Part shown: positions 1 through 7,979 of the stretch, in pieces | How the letters are laid out: each line of letters begins with the position of its first letter | How positions within the stretch are numbered: position 1 is the first letter of the stretch | DNA from: Halorussus caseinilyticus | Lineage (GTDB): Archaea; Halobacteriota; Halobacteria; Halobacteriales; Haladaptataceae | Direction of reading: 5' to 3' | DNA: 64,000 bases | Assembly (NCBI RefSeq): GCF_029338395.1 | Contig: NZ_CP119809.1 | Coordinates: 62,001 to 126,000 of the forward strand | Program-made: the position numbers and the translations under genes | Notes under the pieces: model-generated | Told to the model about the DNA's origin: nothing | The model's input: the letters and a program-made list of their open reading frames with translations, nothing else | The model's database searches: none

Positions 1-4
1 CAGG

Positions 5-1582
5 ATGACAGCGAACACGACAGGGGCGACAGCACAAGCGGCCGCCGAAACCGTCGCAGACCTCTGCGAGGACCGCGAACTCGTCGTGGTATCGAACCGC
101 CAACCGTACAGTCACGACTACGCCGACGGTGCGCAATCGACCGCGAGCGACGACCGCATAACCGTGGACCGCCCGGCGGGGGGTCTCACCGCGGCGCTCG
201 ACCCGGTGATGCAGGCCGCGGAAGGGACGTGGGTCGCGTGGGGCGACGGCGACGCCGACCGGGAAGTCGCGGACGACGACGGACGGGTCGGTGTCCCGCC
301 CGAGGACCCGGCCTACGACCTCCGGCGCGTCTGGTTGTCCGACGAGCAGGTCGAAGGCTACTACCGCGGGTACAGCAATCGGGTCCTCTGGCCGCTGTGT
401 CACCTCGACACCGCGAAGATGAAGCCCCGCGAGGAGTTCTGGCAGGCGTACCGCGAGACCAACGACGACTTCGCCGACGCAATCGTGGCCGCCACCGACG
501 GCGCGGCCCCCGACCCCGTGGTGTGGTTTCAGGACTACCACCTCGCGCTGGCCCCGCGAGCGGTCCGGGAAGAGCGACCCGACGCCTTCCTCGCGCACTT
601 CTGGCACGTCCCGTGGCCGTCCCGCGACGTGTTCCGGGCGTGCCCCCAGTACGAGACGCTTCTCGACGGCTTGCTCGCGAACGACCTCGTGGGCTTTCAC
701 ACCGACGACTACTGCCGGAACTTCCTCGACTGCGTGGAGGCCGCCACCGACGCCCGCGTGGACCGCGCCAGCGCAAGCGTCTCGTACCGCGACCACCGGA
801 CGTTCGTGCGGTCGTTCCCCCTCGGCATCGACGCCAGTAGGCAGGCCGAACTCGCCGAGTCCGACGCCGCCGACCGGTGGTGGGCCGACTTCCGCGAGAG
901 CCACGGTATCGACCCCGACGACGCCATCGCGGTGGGGGTCGAGCGCCTCGACTACACCAAGGGCATCGAACCCCGTCTCGCCGCCCTCGAACGCTTCTGG
1001 GCCGAAAATCCGGAGTGGCGCGGCGAGTTGACCTACGTCCAGAAGGGAACCGAGAGCAGGGCGGGCATCCCGGCCTACGACGACCTCCGAAATCGCGTGG
1101 CCGCCGAAGTCGAGCGCATCAACGACCGCTTGGGCACCGACGACTGGACGCCCGTGGTCTACACCACCGACCACCTGCCCGAGGAAGGAATCGCCGCGCT
1201 CTACCGGGAGGCCGACCTCGGTCTCGTCACGCCGGTCCGCGACGGGATGAACCTCGTCGCCAAGGAGTTCGTCGCGGCCCAGACCCGCGAACCCGGCGTC
1301 CTCGTCCTGAGCGAACTCGCGGGCGCGACCGAGCAGTTGGGCGACGAGGCCGTCGTCGTCCACCCACACGACACCGCGAACTTCGCCGACGCCATCGCCG
1401 ACTCGCTGGCGCTCTCGCGGGTCGAACGCCGAAAGCGCGCCGCGGACCTCCAGCGCGAGGTCCACGCCGAAGACGTGTACGAGTGGTTGGAATCGACCTT
1501 CGAGACCGCCGCCGCCATCCAGCGCGGGCGTCGCTCGATTCGGCCGGACCGCCCGAGTCGCCCCGCGCCCGACGGCGACTGA
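5..1582 (+). CDS. otsA: Trehalose-6-phosphate synthase (GT20)
   Basis: Predicted to transfer glucose from a nucleotide sugar to glucose-6-phosphate, giving trehalose-6-phosphate in the cytoplasm. The 525-aa length fits the GT20 family. Visible motifs are an N-terminal PAGGLTAAL loop, the VERLDYTKGI segment of the second Rossmann domain and the VRDGMNLVAKEF donor-binding stretch near residue 415. The ATG lies five bases into the window, so an upstream start cannot be excluded, but the N-terminus looks complete. otsB follows after 78 bp on the same strand, giving a two-gene pathway for the compatible solute trehalose. Donor preference (UDP-, GDP- or ADP-glucose) cannot be read from the sequence. 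Confidence 0.93.
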   Translation: MTANTTGATAQAAAETVADLCEDRELVVVSNRQPYSHDYADGAQSTASDDRITVDRPAGGLTAALDPVMQAAEGTWVAWGDGDADREVADDDGRVGVPPEDPAYDLRRVWLSDEQVEGYYRGYSNRVLWPLCHLDTAKMKPREEFWQAYRETNDDFADAIVAATDGAAPDPVVWFQDYHLALAPRAVREERPDAFLAHFWHVPWPSRDVFRACPQYETLLDGLLANDLVGFHTDDYCRNFLDCVEAATDARVDRASASVSYRDHRTFVRSFPLGIDASRQAELAESDAADRWWADFRESHGIDPDDAIAVGVERLDYTKGIEPRLAALERFWAENPEWRGELTYVQKGTESRAGIPAYDDLRNRVAAEVERINDRLGTDDWTPVVYTTDHLPEEGIAALYREADLGLVTPVRDGMNLVAKEFVAAQTREPGVLVLSELAGATEQLGDEAVVVHPHDTANFADAIADSLALSRVERRKRAADLQREVHAEDVYEWLESTFETAAAIQRGRRSIRPDRPSRPAPDGD

Positions 1583-1660
1583 GACCGACGACGCTCCGAA
1601 TCGAGACAGCACTCCGACGACACCCGAACGATAACGACCCGAACGACGACGCATCCAACG

Positions 1661-2506
1661 ATGCCAGACACCCCCGACATCCCCGACTCGCTTCGGGAGA
1701 ACCTCTACGTCGCAGTGGAAGCACTGGTCGAACACGACGGCCTGTTGGTCGCCCTCGACTTCGACGGCACCTTGGCCGCCATCGAGAACCGGCCCGAGGA
1801 CGCCACGATTCCCGGCCCGGCTCGGGAGGCAATCGTGGCGCTGGCCGCCGAACCGAACGTGGAAGTCGCGGTGGTCAGCGGCCGGGAACTCGCCGACGTG
1901 CGCGAACGCGTCGGCGTCCCGGACATCTCCTACGCCGGGAACCACGGCCTCGAAATCCACGCCGACGAGTACGAGGTCCACCCGACCGCGAGCGAGGCCG
2001 AGGAAACAATCGCACACCTCTGTGACCTACTGGCCCACCAACTCGCCGACGTGGACGGCGTCATCGTGGAGAACAAGGGCGTGACCGCGACGGTTCACTA
2101 CCGACTCGTGGCCGACGACGCCGTGCCGACGGTCGTCAACGCCGTCGAGACGCTGGCGACGCCCCGCGACGACGTGCGCCTGACCACCGGCAAGAACGTG
2201 CTGGAACTCCGGCCCGCCGTCGAGTGGGACAAGGGCGAGGCCGTCCGGGAACTCTACGACCGACTCGTCCCCGACGACCGGCAGTGGCTTCCGGTCTACG
2301 TCGGCGACGACACCACCGACGAGGCGGCCTTCAGTCTCTTGGACGACCGGGGTCTCGGCGTCAAGGTCGGCGACGACCCCGGCACCGAAGCGCCGTACCG
2401 CGTCGCCGACCCGGAGGCGGTCCGGGCGATACTCTCGTGGCTGAGCGAGTACGGCGTCGAGTTCCTGCAGACCGACCACCACGCCGTCCCGGTCGGTGGG
2501 GCTTGA
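1661..2506 (+). CDS. otsB: Trehalose-6-phosphate phosphatase (HAD family)
   Basis: Dephosphorylates trehalose-6-phosphate to trehalose, the second step after OtsA. The 281-aa protein shows the HAD nucleophile motif LDFDGTLAAI (first Asp nucleophile, second Asp acid/base), motif II VVSGREL, the GNHGLE cap element and motif IV YVGDDTTDEAAF that binds Mg2+. Length is typical for OtsB. It sits 78 bp downstream of otsA on the same strand and is probably co-transcribed. Confidence 0.93.
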   Translation: MPDTPDIPDSLRENLYVAVEALVEHDGLLVALDFDGTLAAIENRPEDATIPGPAREAIVALAAEPNVEVAVVSGRELADVRERVGVPDISYAGNHGLEIHADEYEVHPTASEAEETIAHLCDLLAHQLADVDGVIVENKGVTATVHYRLVADDAVPTVVNAVETLATPRDDVRLTTGKNVLELRPAVEWDKGEAVRELYDRLVPDDRQWLPVYVGDDTTDEAAFSLLDDRGLGVKVGDDPGTEAPYRVADPEAVRAILSWLSEYGVEFLQTDHHAVPVGGA

Positions 2507-2626
2507 CACCGCCCGGTCTCGTCTCTCCCCGCCCGTAACGCCGCGTTGAATCGGCGAGCGCCGACGCGAACGATGTGAACGGTCGCACCGGTTTATCCAC
2601 CGAATCGGTCAATCCTCCAACGAACC

Positions 2627-3574
2627 ATGGCAACTGACGACCGCGACACCGACGACGAGTACGGCGAAGAGCGCGCCGGGTCGGACGAAAGCCACGAAAT
2701 CTACAGCAACGCAGGCCGGGATGTGGGCCGAGAGCCTGCCCGACCGAATCGGCGACGGTCGAACGCTGGACGCGGCGAGTTCGGGCCACAGGCGGGCGAG
2801 TCCGGTCGGCCGACGGACGAGTCCGGACCGCAGACGGGCGGACCGCAGACGGGCGGGTCCGGACGACGGTACGGCACTCGTCCCGACCAGACAGGACGAC
2901 CCGACCCGACGGGTCGCTCCGAGGAGACGGGACGACCCGAAGAGATGCGACCACAGACGCGACGATACGGGTCTCGACCACCGGGAGAGACCCGCACGTC
3001 CGAAGGCAACGACGGACCGCCCCGGAGCGAATCCACCGGAGACCGAGGCGACGACCGAAGCGAATCCACCGGAGACCGGGACGTGTCCGAGCGACACGAA
3101 TCCACGACCGGAGAACGTCCCGACCGGTCCGCGGAGAACCGCCGACCGCCTGCCGACGAGACGCCCAAGCGCCAGCAACCCCCGAAAGAGCCGTCTGAAC
3201 CGAAGACGAGCGAGCGAAGCGAGCGCGAAGGCGGTCGTTCGGAGTCCGGCGACCGGGGAACCGAGACCGGCGAATCGTCCGACGAGACGCCCGGAGTCCC
3301 GAAGTACGGCGGGCCGCGGGACCCCGACTGGGAGCGGACCCGCGCCGAGGCGAGAGGTCGGGCAGGTACACGCGGCGGTCGGGCAGGTACACGCGGCGGT
3401 CGGGCGGGGTCACGCGACCCCGCCCGACCGCCCGAACGCGAGGGTCGCTCCGCGAGTACGAGCGACGACTCGACCGCCAGCGCGACCGGCAACGCGACTT
3501 CCAGCGGGACAAGAGCGGCGGAAAGTATCGGCGTCGATAATCGACGCTCTCGGCGGGGTCGGCGTCCGTCCTAA
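2627..3574 (+). CDS. Intrinsically disordered Arg/Glu/Ser-rich protein, possibly frameshifted near its 3' end
   Basis: No fold or family recognised. The 315 residues are almost all charged, Gly, Ser, Thr or Pro, with short repeats (SESTGDR, TGRS, GRAGTRG); there is no membrane segment or cysteine motif. A TATA-like GTTTATCC lies about 35 nt before the ATG. A 21-bp tandem repeat encodes GRAGTRG twice near 3359-3400, followed by a perfect 15-bp hairpin. From about 3446 a different plus-strand frame shows more typical haloarchaeal codon use (a run reading EYERRLDRQRDRQRDF) and stops at 3538-3540, so an indel in the repeat zone is possible. As read here, the stop overlaps the convergent ABC gene by 4 bp. 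Confidence 0.5.
   Translation: MATDDRDTDDEYGEERAGSDESHEIYSNAGRDVGREPARPNRRRSNAGRGEFGPQAGESGRPTDESGPQTGGPQTGGSGRRYGTRPDQTGRPDPTGRSEETGRPEEMRPQTRRYGSRPPGETRTSEGNDGPPRSESTGDRGDDRSESTGDRDVSERHESTTGERPDRSAENRRPPADETPKRQQPPKEPSEPKTSERSEREGGRSESGDRGTETGESSDETPGVPKYGGPRDPDWERTRAEARGRAGTRGGRAGTRGGRAGSRDPARPPEREGRSASTSDDSTASATGNATSSGTRAAESIGVDNRRSRRGRRPS
3397..3430. repeat. 15-bp perfect inverted repeat inside the disordered-protein gene
   Basis: CGGTCGGGCGGGGTC, then a 4-nt loop ACGC, then its exact complement. It directly follows two copies of a 21-bp tandem repeat. The arm shares CGGTCGGGCG with the long hairpin at 10305-10341. Confidence 0.7.
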
Positions 3575-5535
3575 TCGTCGGCGTCGGTCTCGACGCTGGC
3601 GGTCCGTCGGGCCGCGCGCTCGATGAACTCCTGTGGCAACTCGTCGATTTCTCCGGCTTGCACGCCCCAGAGGTGGGCGTAGAGACCGTCTTCGCCCAAG
3701 AGTTCGTCGTGGCTCCCGCGCTCCACGATTTCGCCGTCTTCGAGGACGACGATTTTGTCCGCGTCCTTGATGGTCGAGAGGCGGTGGGCGATGGCGAAGG
3801 TGGTCCGGTCTTCGGTGAGTTCGTCCAGACTCCGCTGGATGAGCATCTCCGTCTCGGTGTCCACGTCGCTGGTGGCCTCGTCCAGCACCAGAATCTCGGG
3901 GTCTTTCAGGACCGCGCGGGCGATGGAGATGCGCTGGCGCTGACCGCCCGACAACTTCACGCCGCGCTCGCCGACTTCGGTGTCGTAGCCCTCGGGCAGG
4001 TTCGTGATGAACTCGTGGGCTTCGGCGGCTTTCGCGGCCTCCACGATGTCCTCGTCGTCAACGTCGAAGGTGCCGTAGGCGATGTTCTCCTTGACCGTCC
4101 CGTAGAACATGAACGTGTCTTGGCTGACGTAGCCGACGGCTTGGCGGAGACTCGGCAGACTCACGTCCCGGAGGTCGGTGCCGTCGATGCGAATCGCGCC
4201 GTCGTCCACGTCGTACATCCGGAGCAGGAGCTTCAGGACCGTGGACTTTCCGGCCCCGGTCGGACCCACCAGCGCGAGGGTGTCGCCGCCCGCCACGTCG
4301 AAACTGATGTCGTCCACGATAGTCTCCTCGTCGTCGTAGCCGAAGGTCACGTCCTCGTAGACGACTTCGCCGTCCTCGACGGTGAGGTCCTCGGCGTCGG
4401 GGTCTTCCCGAATCCGACTCGGTTCGTCCATCAGTCCGAAGATGCGGGAACTCGACGCGTACGCGCGTTGATACATATTGATGATGGAACCGAACTGGGC
4501 CATCGGCCAGATGAACCGCTGGGTCAGCAGGATGAAGACGACGAACTCACCGCGACTGAGGTTCCCCGTGAAGAACCACGGCCCTTCGCCGTTGAGGACC
4601 CAGAGACCGCCGACGACGAACGTCAGTGCGAACCCAAGACCCGAGAGAATCTGCAAGGACGGGAAGAACTTGATGCGGGTGACGATAGCGCCCCAGTTCG
4701 AGTCGAAGTAGTTGTTCGACACGTCCTCGACCCGGTCGGACTCGTAGCTCTCGGTGTTGGATGTCTTGATGACCTGAATCCCGCCGAGGTTGTTCTCCAG
4801 TCGGGAGTTGACCTTCCCGACCGCAGAGCGCACGTCGGCGTACTTCGGCTGGATAATCTCCACGAACTTGTAGGTGAACGCCGCGATGAGCGGTACCGGC
4901 ACCATCGCCACCAGCGCGAGTTGCCAGTTCATGCTGAACAGGATGACCGCGATGGCGACGACCATTACCGACAGGCGGAACGCCGAGTTCATCCCGTCGT
5001 TGAGAAAGCGCTCCAGTCGGTTCACGTCATTCGAGAGGATGGACATCATCTCGCCGGTCTGCTTGTCGGCGAAGAAGTCCATGTTCAGTCGCTGCATCTT
5101 GTCGTACGTGTCGGTCCGAATCGAGTGCTGGATGTTCTGGGCGAAGGAGTTCCACCCCCAGTTTCGTGCCCAGTGGAACGCCGCTCCGAATCCGAACGCC
5201 CCCGCGACGATAGCGACCGAGAACCAGAACTGGTCGGTCGTCGTGGCTGGCGCGATTTCGGCCGCGAAGCTCTCGGACATCAGCGGGAGTTGCCCCGCGA
5301 GCGCCTCCGGGTACGGAATCTTGGCCGCGTCCTCGGAGAAGAGCGCGTCGATAGCGACCCCGAGGATGATGGGCGGGAGGAGGTTCAGCACCCGCGCGAA
5401 GACGCTCGCCACGACGCCGGTGACGAACGCGGAGGTGTTCTCGGACCCGTATTCGAGGAATAGCCGTTTCATCGGATTCTCGGCCTGCTCCCGTTGTTCC
5501 TCGAACGGGTCGTCGTCCTCGTCAATGAAACTCAT
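3571..5535 (-). CDS. ABC transporter, fused membrane and ATPase domains (multidrug/lipid exporter type)
   Basis: A 654-aa half-transporter expected to work as a homodimeric exporter. The first ~340 residues are an ABC exporter membrane domain with several hydrophobic segments. The C-terminal ATPase shows Walker A GPTGAGKST, signature LSGGQRQRISIARA, Walker B ILVLDEATSDVD and the switch histidine in AIAHRLSTI. I chose the ATG at 5535 (MSFIDEDDDPFEEQ) because upstream in-frame sequence has poor coding character and family proteins begin close to the first membrane helix. Substrate unknown. Convergent with the preceding gene, the two stops overlapping in CTAA. Confidence 0.92.
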   Translation of the reverse strand: MSFIDEDDDPFEEQREQAENPMKRLFLEYGSENTSAFVTGVVASVFARVLNLLPPIILGVAIDALFSEDAAKIPYPEALAGQLPLMSESFAAEIAPATTTDQFWFSVAIVAGAFGFGAAFHWARNWGWNSFAQNIQHSIRTDTYDKMQRLNMDFFADKQTGEMMSILSNDVNRLERFLNDGMNSAFRLSVMVVAIAVILFSMNWQLALVAMVPVPLIAAFTYKFVEIIQPKYADVRSAVGKVNSRLENNLGGIQVIKTSNTESYESDRVEDVSNNYFDSNWGAIVTRIKFFPSLQILSGLGFALTFVVGGLWVLNGEGPWFFTGNLSRGEFVVFILLTQRFIWPMAQFGSIINMYQRAYASSSRIFGLMDEPSRIREDPDAEDLTVEDGEVVYEDVTFGYDDEETIVDDISFDVAGGDTLALVGPTGAGKSTVLKLLLRMYDVDDGAIRIDGTDLRDVSLPSLRQAVGYVSQDTFMFYGTVKENIAYGTFDVDDEDIVEAAKAAEAHEFITNLPEGYDTEVGERGVKLSGGQRQRISIARAVLKDPEILVLDEATSDVDTETEMLIQRSLDELTEDRTTFAIAHRLSTIKDADKIVVLEDGEIVERGSHDELLGEDGLYAHLWGVQAGEIDELPQEFIERAARRTASVETDADD

Positions 5536-5687
5536 TATCACTGTGGAAAGGTTCGGGTGTTGAAAAACTTTCCTTCGAATCGAAATACCGGTGTCGGAGA
5601 GTCGAGCGTTCTCATCGGACTTCGAAGTGAAGCGCAGGCCGACCTTATGGATGACGGTAGTGTGAGGCGGTGACGGACAGGTCTCGT

Positions 5688-5957
5688 CTACAACGACCGG
5701 CTTTCGACTTCCGGGTCCACCTCTGCCGCGGCCAAATCCTGCCGGATGCGCTCGCGTAGGGGGTCCGGGACGGTGTTCCGGCCGACCGGAACCGCGGTTT
5801 CGCCGTCGCCTTTCACCTTCCAGTAGACGACGCACTCGCTCGGCGCGTAGAACTCGATGCTGTAGTAGTCGTCGCCGCCCTGATAGTGGACGCGGGCGGC
5901 GAAGCCTTCGGCCTGCCAACCGTCCTGTTCGGCGAGGGCCGCGACTCGTTCGTCCAT
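5688..5957 (-). CDS. Small conserved haloarchaeal hypothetical protein
   Basis: An 89-aa acidic protein starting MDERVAALAEQDGW, soluble, without cysteine motifs. The middle (YSIEFYAPSECVVYWKVKGDG) looks like beta strands and the end like an amphipathic helix. Codon usage is typical of the chromosome. It resembles short uncharacterised haloarchaeal proteins, but no function can be given. It lies 152 bp upstream of the ABC transporter start on the same strand and about 90 bp from tRNA-Val on the other. Confidence 0.7.
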   Translation of the reverse strand: MDERVAALAEQDGWQAEGFAARVHYQGGDDYYSIEFYAPSECVVYWKVKGDGETAVPVGRNTVPDPLRERIRQDLAAAEVDPEVESRSL

Positions 5958-6048
5958 ACCCGGAGGTGGTCGGCGTCCGTGGTAGTGGTTACGAAAGCCG
6001 ACCGAGAAGGTAACAGTTATTTCCGGCGAGCGATTTAGGTCGGATACC

Positions 6049-6122
6049 GGGTCCGTGGTCTAGTTGGTTATGACGCGGCCTTTACAAGGCTGAGGCCGGT
6101 GGTTCGAATCCGCCCGGACCCA
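6049..6122 (+). tRNA. tRNA-Val (anticodon UAC)
   Basis: 74 nt. Acceptor GGGTCCG pairs with CGGACCC; D stem GTC/GAC; anticodon stem CGGCC/GGCTG around loop TTTACAA, anticodon TAC; T arm GGTGG-TTCGAAT-CCGCC; discriminator A. CCA is not encoded. The last 22 nt plus 59 nt of trailer are duplicated exactly 169 bp downstream. Confidence 0.95.
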
Positions 6123-6181
6123 CTCGATTTTCCGACGAGTACGCGACGAGCGCCTCGTGCGCTCGTCACCCCGCGAGTCGT
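6101..6181 (+). repeat. 81-bp direct repeat, copy 1 (tRNA-Val 3' end plus trailer hairpin)
   Basis: Begins GGTTCGAATCC in the T arm of tRNA-Val and runs through the acceptor 3' strand, ACTCGATTTT and a hairpin at 6145-6167 (GACGAGCGC, loop CTCGT, GCGCTCGTC). Identical to 6270-6350. A near-identical hairpin with changed but still paired bases follows tRNA-Ala at 55984-56006. Confidence 0.95.
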
Positions 6182-6269
6182 GAATCGGGGGAGGAAGGGC
6201 GATTCGTAACCCTGCAAGTCGCACGCTCGCGGAGGGAGCGAAAGCGACCGAGCGAGAACGTCTTGCTCC
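6182..6269 (+). repeat. Hairpin spacer between the two tRNA-Val tails
   Basis: An 88-bp spacer containing AACCCTGCAAGTCGCACG and ending CGAGAACGTCTTGCTCC just before the second tRNA tail. GCAAG (6214-6218) pairs with CTTGC (6262-6266) and CGCTCG (6224-6229) with CGAGCG (6249-6254). It is related in layout and several words to the spacers behind tRNA-Phe, where the outer stem is GCCAG/CTGGC. Confidence 0.75.
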
Positions 6270-6350
6270 GGTTCGAATCCGCCCGGACCCACTCGATTTT
6301 CCGACGAGTACGCGACGAGCGCCTCGTGCGCTCGTCACCCCGCGAGTCGT
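6270..6350 (+). repeat. 81-bp direct repeat, copy 2 (orphan tRNA-Val 3' tail)
   Basis: Exact copy of 6101-6181. It carries the T-loop and acceptor 3' strand of tRNA-Val without the rest of a tRNA, then the same trailer hairpin (6314-6336). It ends 8 bp from the stop of the neighbouring minus-strand gene. It could be an attachment-site scar or part of a tRNA-tail unit like those behind tRNA-Phe. Confidence 0.95.
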
Positions 6351-6357
6351 AGCACGT

Positions 6358-6720
6358 TCACGAACTAACGTCGTCGAACGCGGTAAACCGTACATCCGAA
6401 TCGAGATACGCCTCGAAGTTCTCCTGAAACCACTCTTCTACGATTCCAACTCCTCCTAAATCGTACCCGCAGTACCAGCCTACTCCTTGGGCGTACATCA
6501 GAACGCCCTCCTGCTTCTCACTGTCGTTCTCATCCGCGTAGTTCGACTCCGGGCAGGGATAGAACGCCGCGTCCCCCTCGACCTCCTCGAAATAATGAAA
6601 ATCTCCTAACGTGATTCCGAGCGCCTGCACGTTCACCAATCCGACATCGGTTTCAAAATATTCCATTTCTTCGAGGGGTTCGACGAAATATCGTATCGGT
6701 TGCGGTACGTCTTCGTCCAT
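6358..6720 (-). CDS. Hypothetical acidic protein next to the tRNA-Val repeat
   Basis: A 120-aa protein from the ATG at 6720 (MDEDVPQPIRYFVEPLEE); a GTG at 6732 would add four residues. It is soluble, acidic and rich in Tyr/Phe, with scattered cysteines but no clear CxxC pair. No family recognised. GC content looks lower than the surroundings and the stop is 8 bp from the duplicated tRNA-Val tail, so it may be acquired cargo. The upstream region to 6850 is AT-rich (TTAATTATCTC). Confidence 0.55.
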   Translation of the reverse strand: MDEDVPQPIRYFVEPLEEMEYFETDVGLVNVQALGITLGDFHYFEEVEGDAAFYPCPESNYADENDSEKQEGVLMYAQGVGWYCGYDLGGVGIVEEWFQENFEAYLDSDVRFTAFDDVSS

Positions 6721-6850
6721 GCAATCGGACACGAAGTAGCACGTGAAAACTATTCTGGACGATGAAGTTGTAGTCTCGTTAATTATCTCCTCCGGTTAAC
6801 TAAAAGATAATATCGAGCGAATCACGCAGACGATTCGCGCGCTTCTGGCG

Positions 6851-7078
6851 ATGTCGCTCCCGTCGTCGTGGCAACCTTCTCGCACCCGACGCGCTCGGGG
6901 CGTCGCCGCGGAGTTGGCACGTGTGGCGAAGCCGGATTGTCATCCCGTCGTGGACGACTATGCGCCGTTGCCCGACGAGATCGGTGACGAGACAGTCGGC
7001 GAGATGTACGGCGTCGCCGTGGACTGTCGAAGCAGTAGGATTATCACGATTCCGAACCTCGGGAATCCCACGCTATGA
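6851..7078 (+). pseudogene. Possible C-terminal remnant of a SAM methyltransferase
   Basis: 75 codons ending in an ATGA overlap with the next gene. The internal stretch ELARVAKPDCHPVVDDYAPLP resembles the late strand region of class I methyltransferases (ELARVLKPGGxxVVxDY), but there is no SAM-binding N-terminal half and the first ~15 residues look non-coding. I read it as a truncated relic. It may instead be a short real gene translationally coupled to the next one. Confidence 0.3.
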
Positions 7079-7308
7079 ACGAGACCGACCTCGACGAACT
7101 GATTTCGTCACTGACGCCCCACGAATCGGCGGACAGCGTAAAGACCTACCGCAACACCGTCAGCATCTCTTGTCCGGCCTGCGAGGACCCCTTCGACGAT
7201 TTGGTCGTCTGTTCGGGCGAGTACGACAGCCTCGAACTGAGCAAGGTGCTCGACCTCTGCGTGACGACTGTGGACGACGACGTGCTTCTGTTTACGCACC
7301 AGCACTGA
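7075..7308 (+). CDS. Small CxxC-containing haloarchaeal protein
   Basis: 77 aa, starting MNETDLDELISSLTPHESADSVKTYR, with a central CPACEDPFDDLVVC segment that could bind zinc. It ends in an alternating hydrophobic strand and FTHQH. The length and pattern match a conserved haloarchaeal uncharacterised family, but I cannot assign a function. The start overlaps the upstream stop (ATGA). Confidence 0.65.
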   Translation: MNETDLDELISSLTPHESADSVKTYRNTVSISCPACEDPFDDLVVCSGEYDSLELSKVLDLCVTTVDDDVLLFTHQH

Positions 7309-7359
7309 CTCGGCGAATCGTCGGAACGGGTCTCGAAGCCCGGCCGTCCCGACCACGGG

Positions 7360-7760
7360 GAGAGGAGGTTTCGTCTGTTCTCGTCGGCGAACGAACTCCC
7401 CTTCGCTCGGAGATGTAGAACGGTGAGAGGGGATTTCGTCTGTTCCGTCCGAGTCGCTACCACGTCGGCTCGCGTGTCGGAGAGAGTACGTTTCGTCTGT
7501 TCTTGGGAGTCGTTCTCGCGGTTGCGGTTCGCGGTCGCGTCGTCTCGGCGAGGAGGGAGAGTGGCTTTCGTCTGTTTTATTGGGCGGCCAGCGAATGCTG
7601 GAGTGTCGATGCACTCGTCGGTGTGGCCGGAACAGTTGGGGCAATCGTCGGAGCGACCGGAGAAGCCGAGAGAACTATCGGCGTCGCCCGAGAAGTCGAA
7701 GTACCCTTCGGAACCGTGGCCGAAACTGGCCGACACACAGAGAGTACGTTTCGTCTGTTT
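7360..7760 (-). repeat. Five direct repeats of a 21-bp motif (candidate initiator-binding sites)
   Basis: On the minus strand each copy reads RAACAGACGAAA-N4-CTCTC. The 12-bp cores are at 7369-7380, 7434-7445, 7491-7502, 7566-7577 and 7749-7760. The N4 spacer is constant in length while its bases vary. Centre spacings are 65, 57, 75 and 183 bp. Confidence 0.85.
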
Positions 7761-7942
7761 TCGTGTGAGACACTGGTCCCCTCGTTTCGAGTCCGAAATT
7801 CCAGCTAGCAATTTATATCTTTGTATAGCGGCAAGCGGCTTCTCGAACTCTCTCCCTCCACTCGAACGACGTATTTCTCACGAAATCTACTCTCTCATAT
7901 CTACTTAAAAGATTCAAAACTCACGAAACAGGAGAACAGTGG

Positions 7943-7952
7943 TTTTATATAT
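7943..7952 (+). promoter_or_regulatory. TATA box of orc1/cdc6
   Basis: TTTTATATAT begins 37 nt upstream of the ATG at 7980, the distance expected for a leaderless or very short-leader haloarchaeal transcript. Confidence 0.6.
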
Positions 7953-7979
7953 CTTCCTTCAGAGTTCAGACCGAGAACA

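Larger units (their letters stand above)
7309..7979. other. Candidate replication origin: repeat array plus AT-rich zone beside orc1/cdc6
   Basis: No convincing gene in 670 bp. Five copies of a ~21-bp motif (GAGAG-N4-TTTCGTCTGTTY) lie in one orientation at 7369, 7434, 7491, 7566 and 7749 (coordinates of the TTTCG core). They are followed by a clearly AT-rich stretch from about 7800 to 7960 that ends at the cdc6 start. Haloarchaeal origins typically lie just upstream of an orc1/cdc6 gene, with Orc-binding repeats and an AT-rich unwinding element. A weak inverted partner (CACGAAATCTACTCTCTC) occurs at 7879-7896. The assignment is inferred from position and repeats. Confidence 0.6.

Noticed and set aside
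7146-7811. A 221-codon minus-strand frame with repeated QTKRTL-like peptides and a CPNCSGHTDECIDT stretch
   Set aside because: It overlaps a better gene on the other strand and starts with TTG. The peptides arise from the candidate origin repeats, one of which is out of frame.
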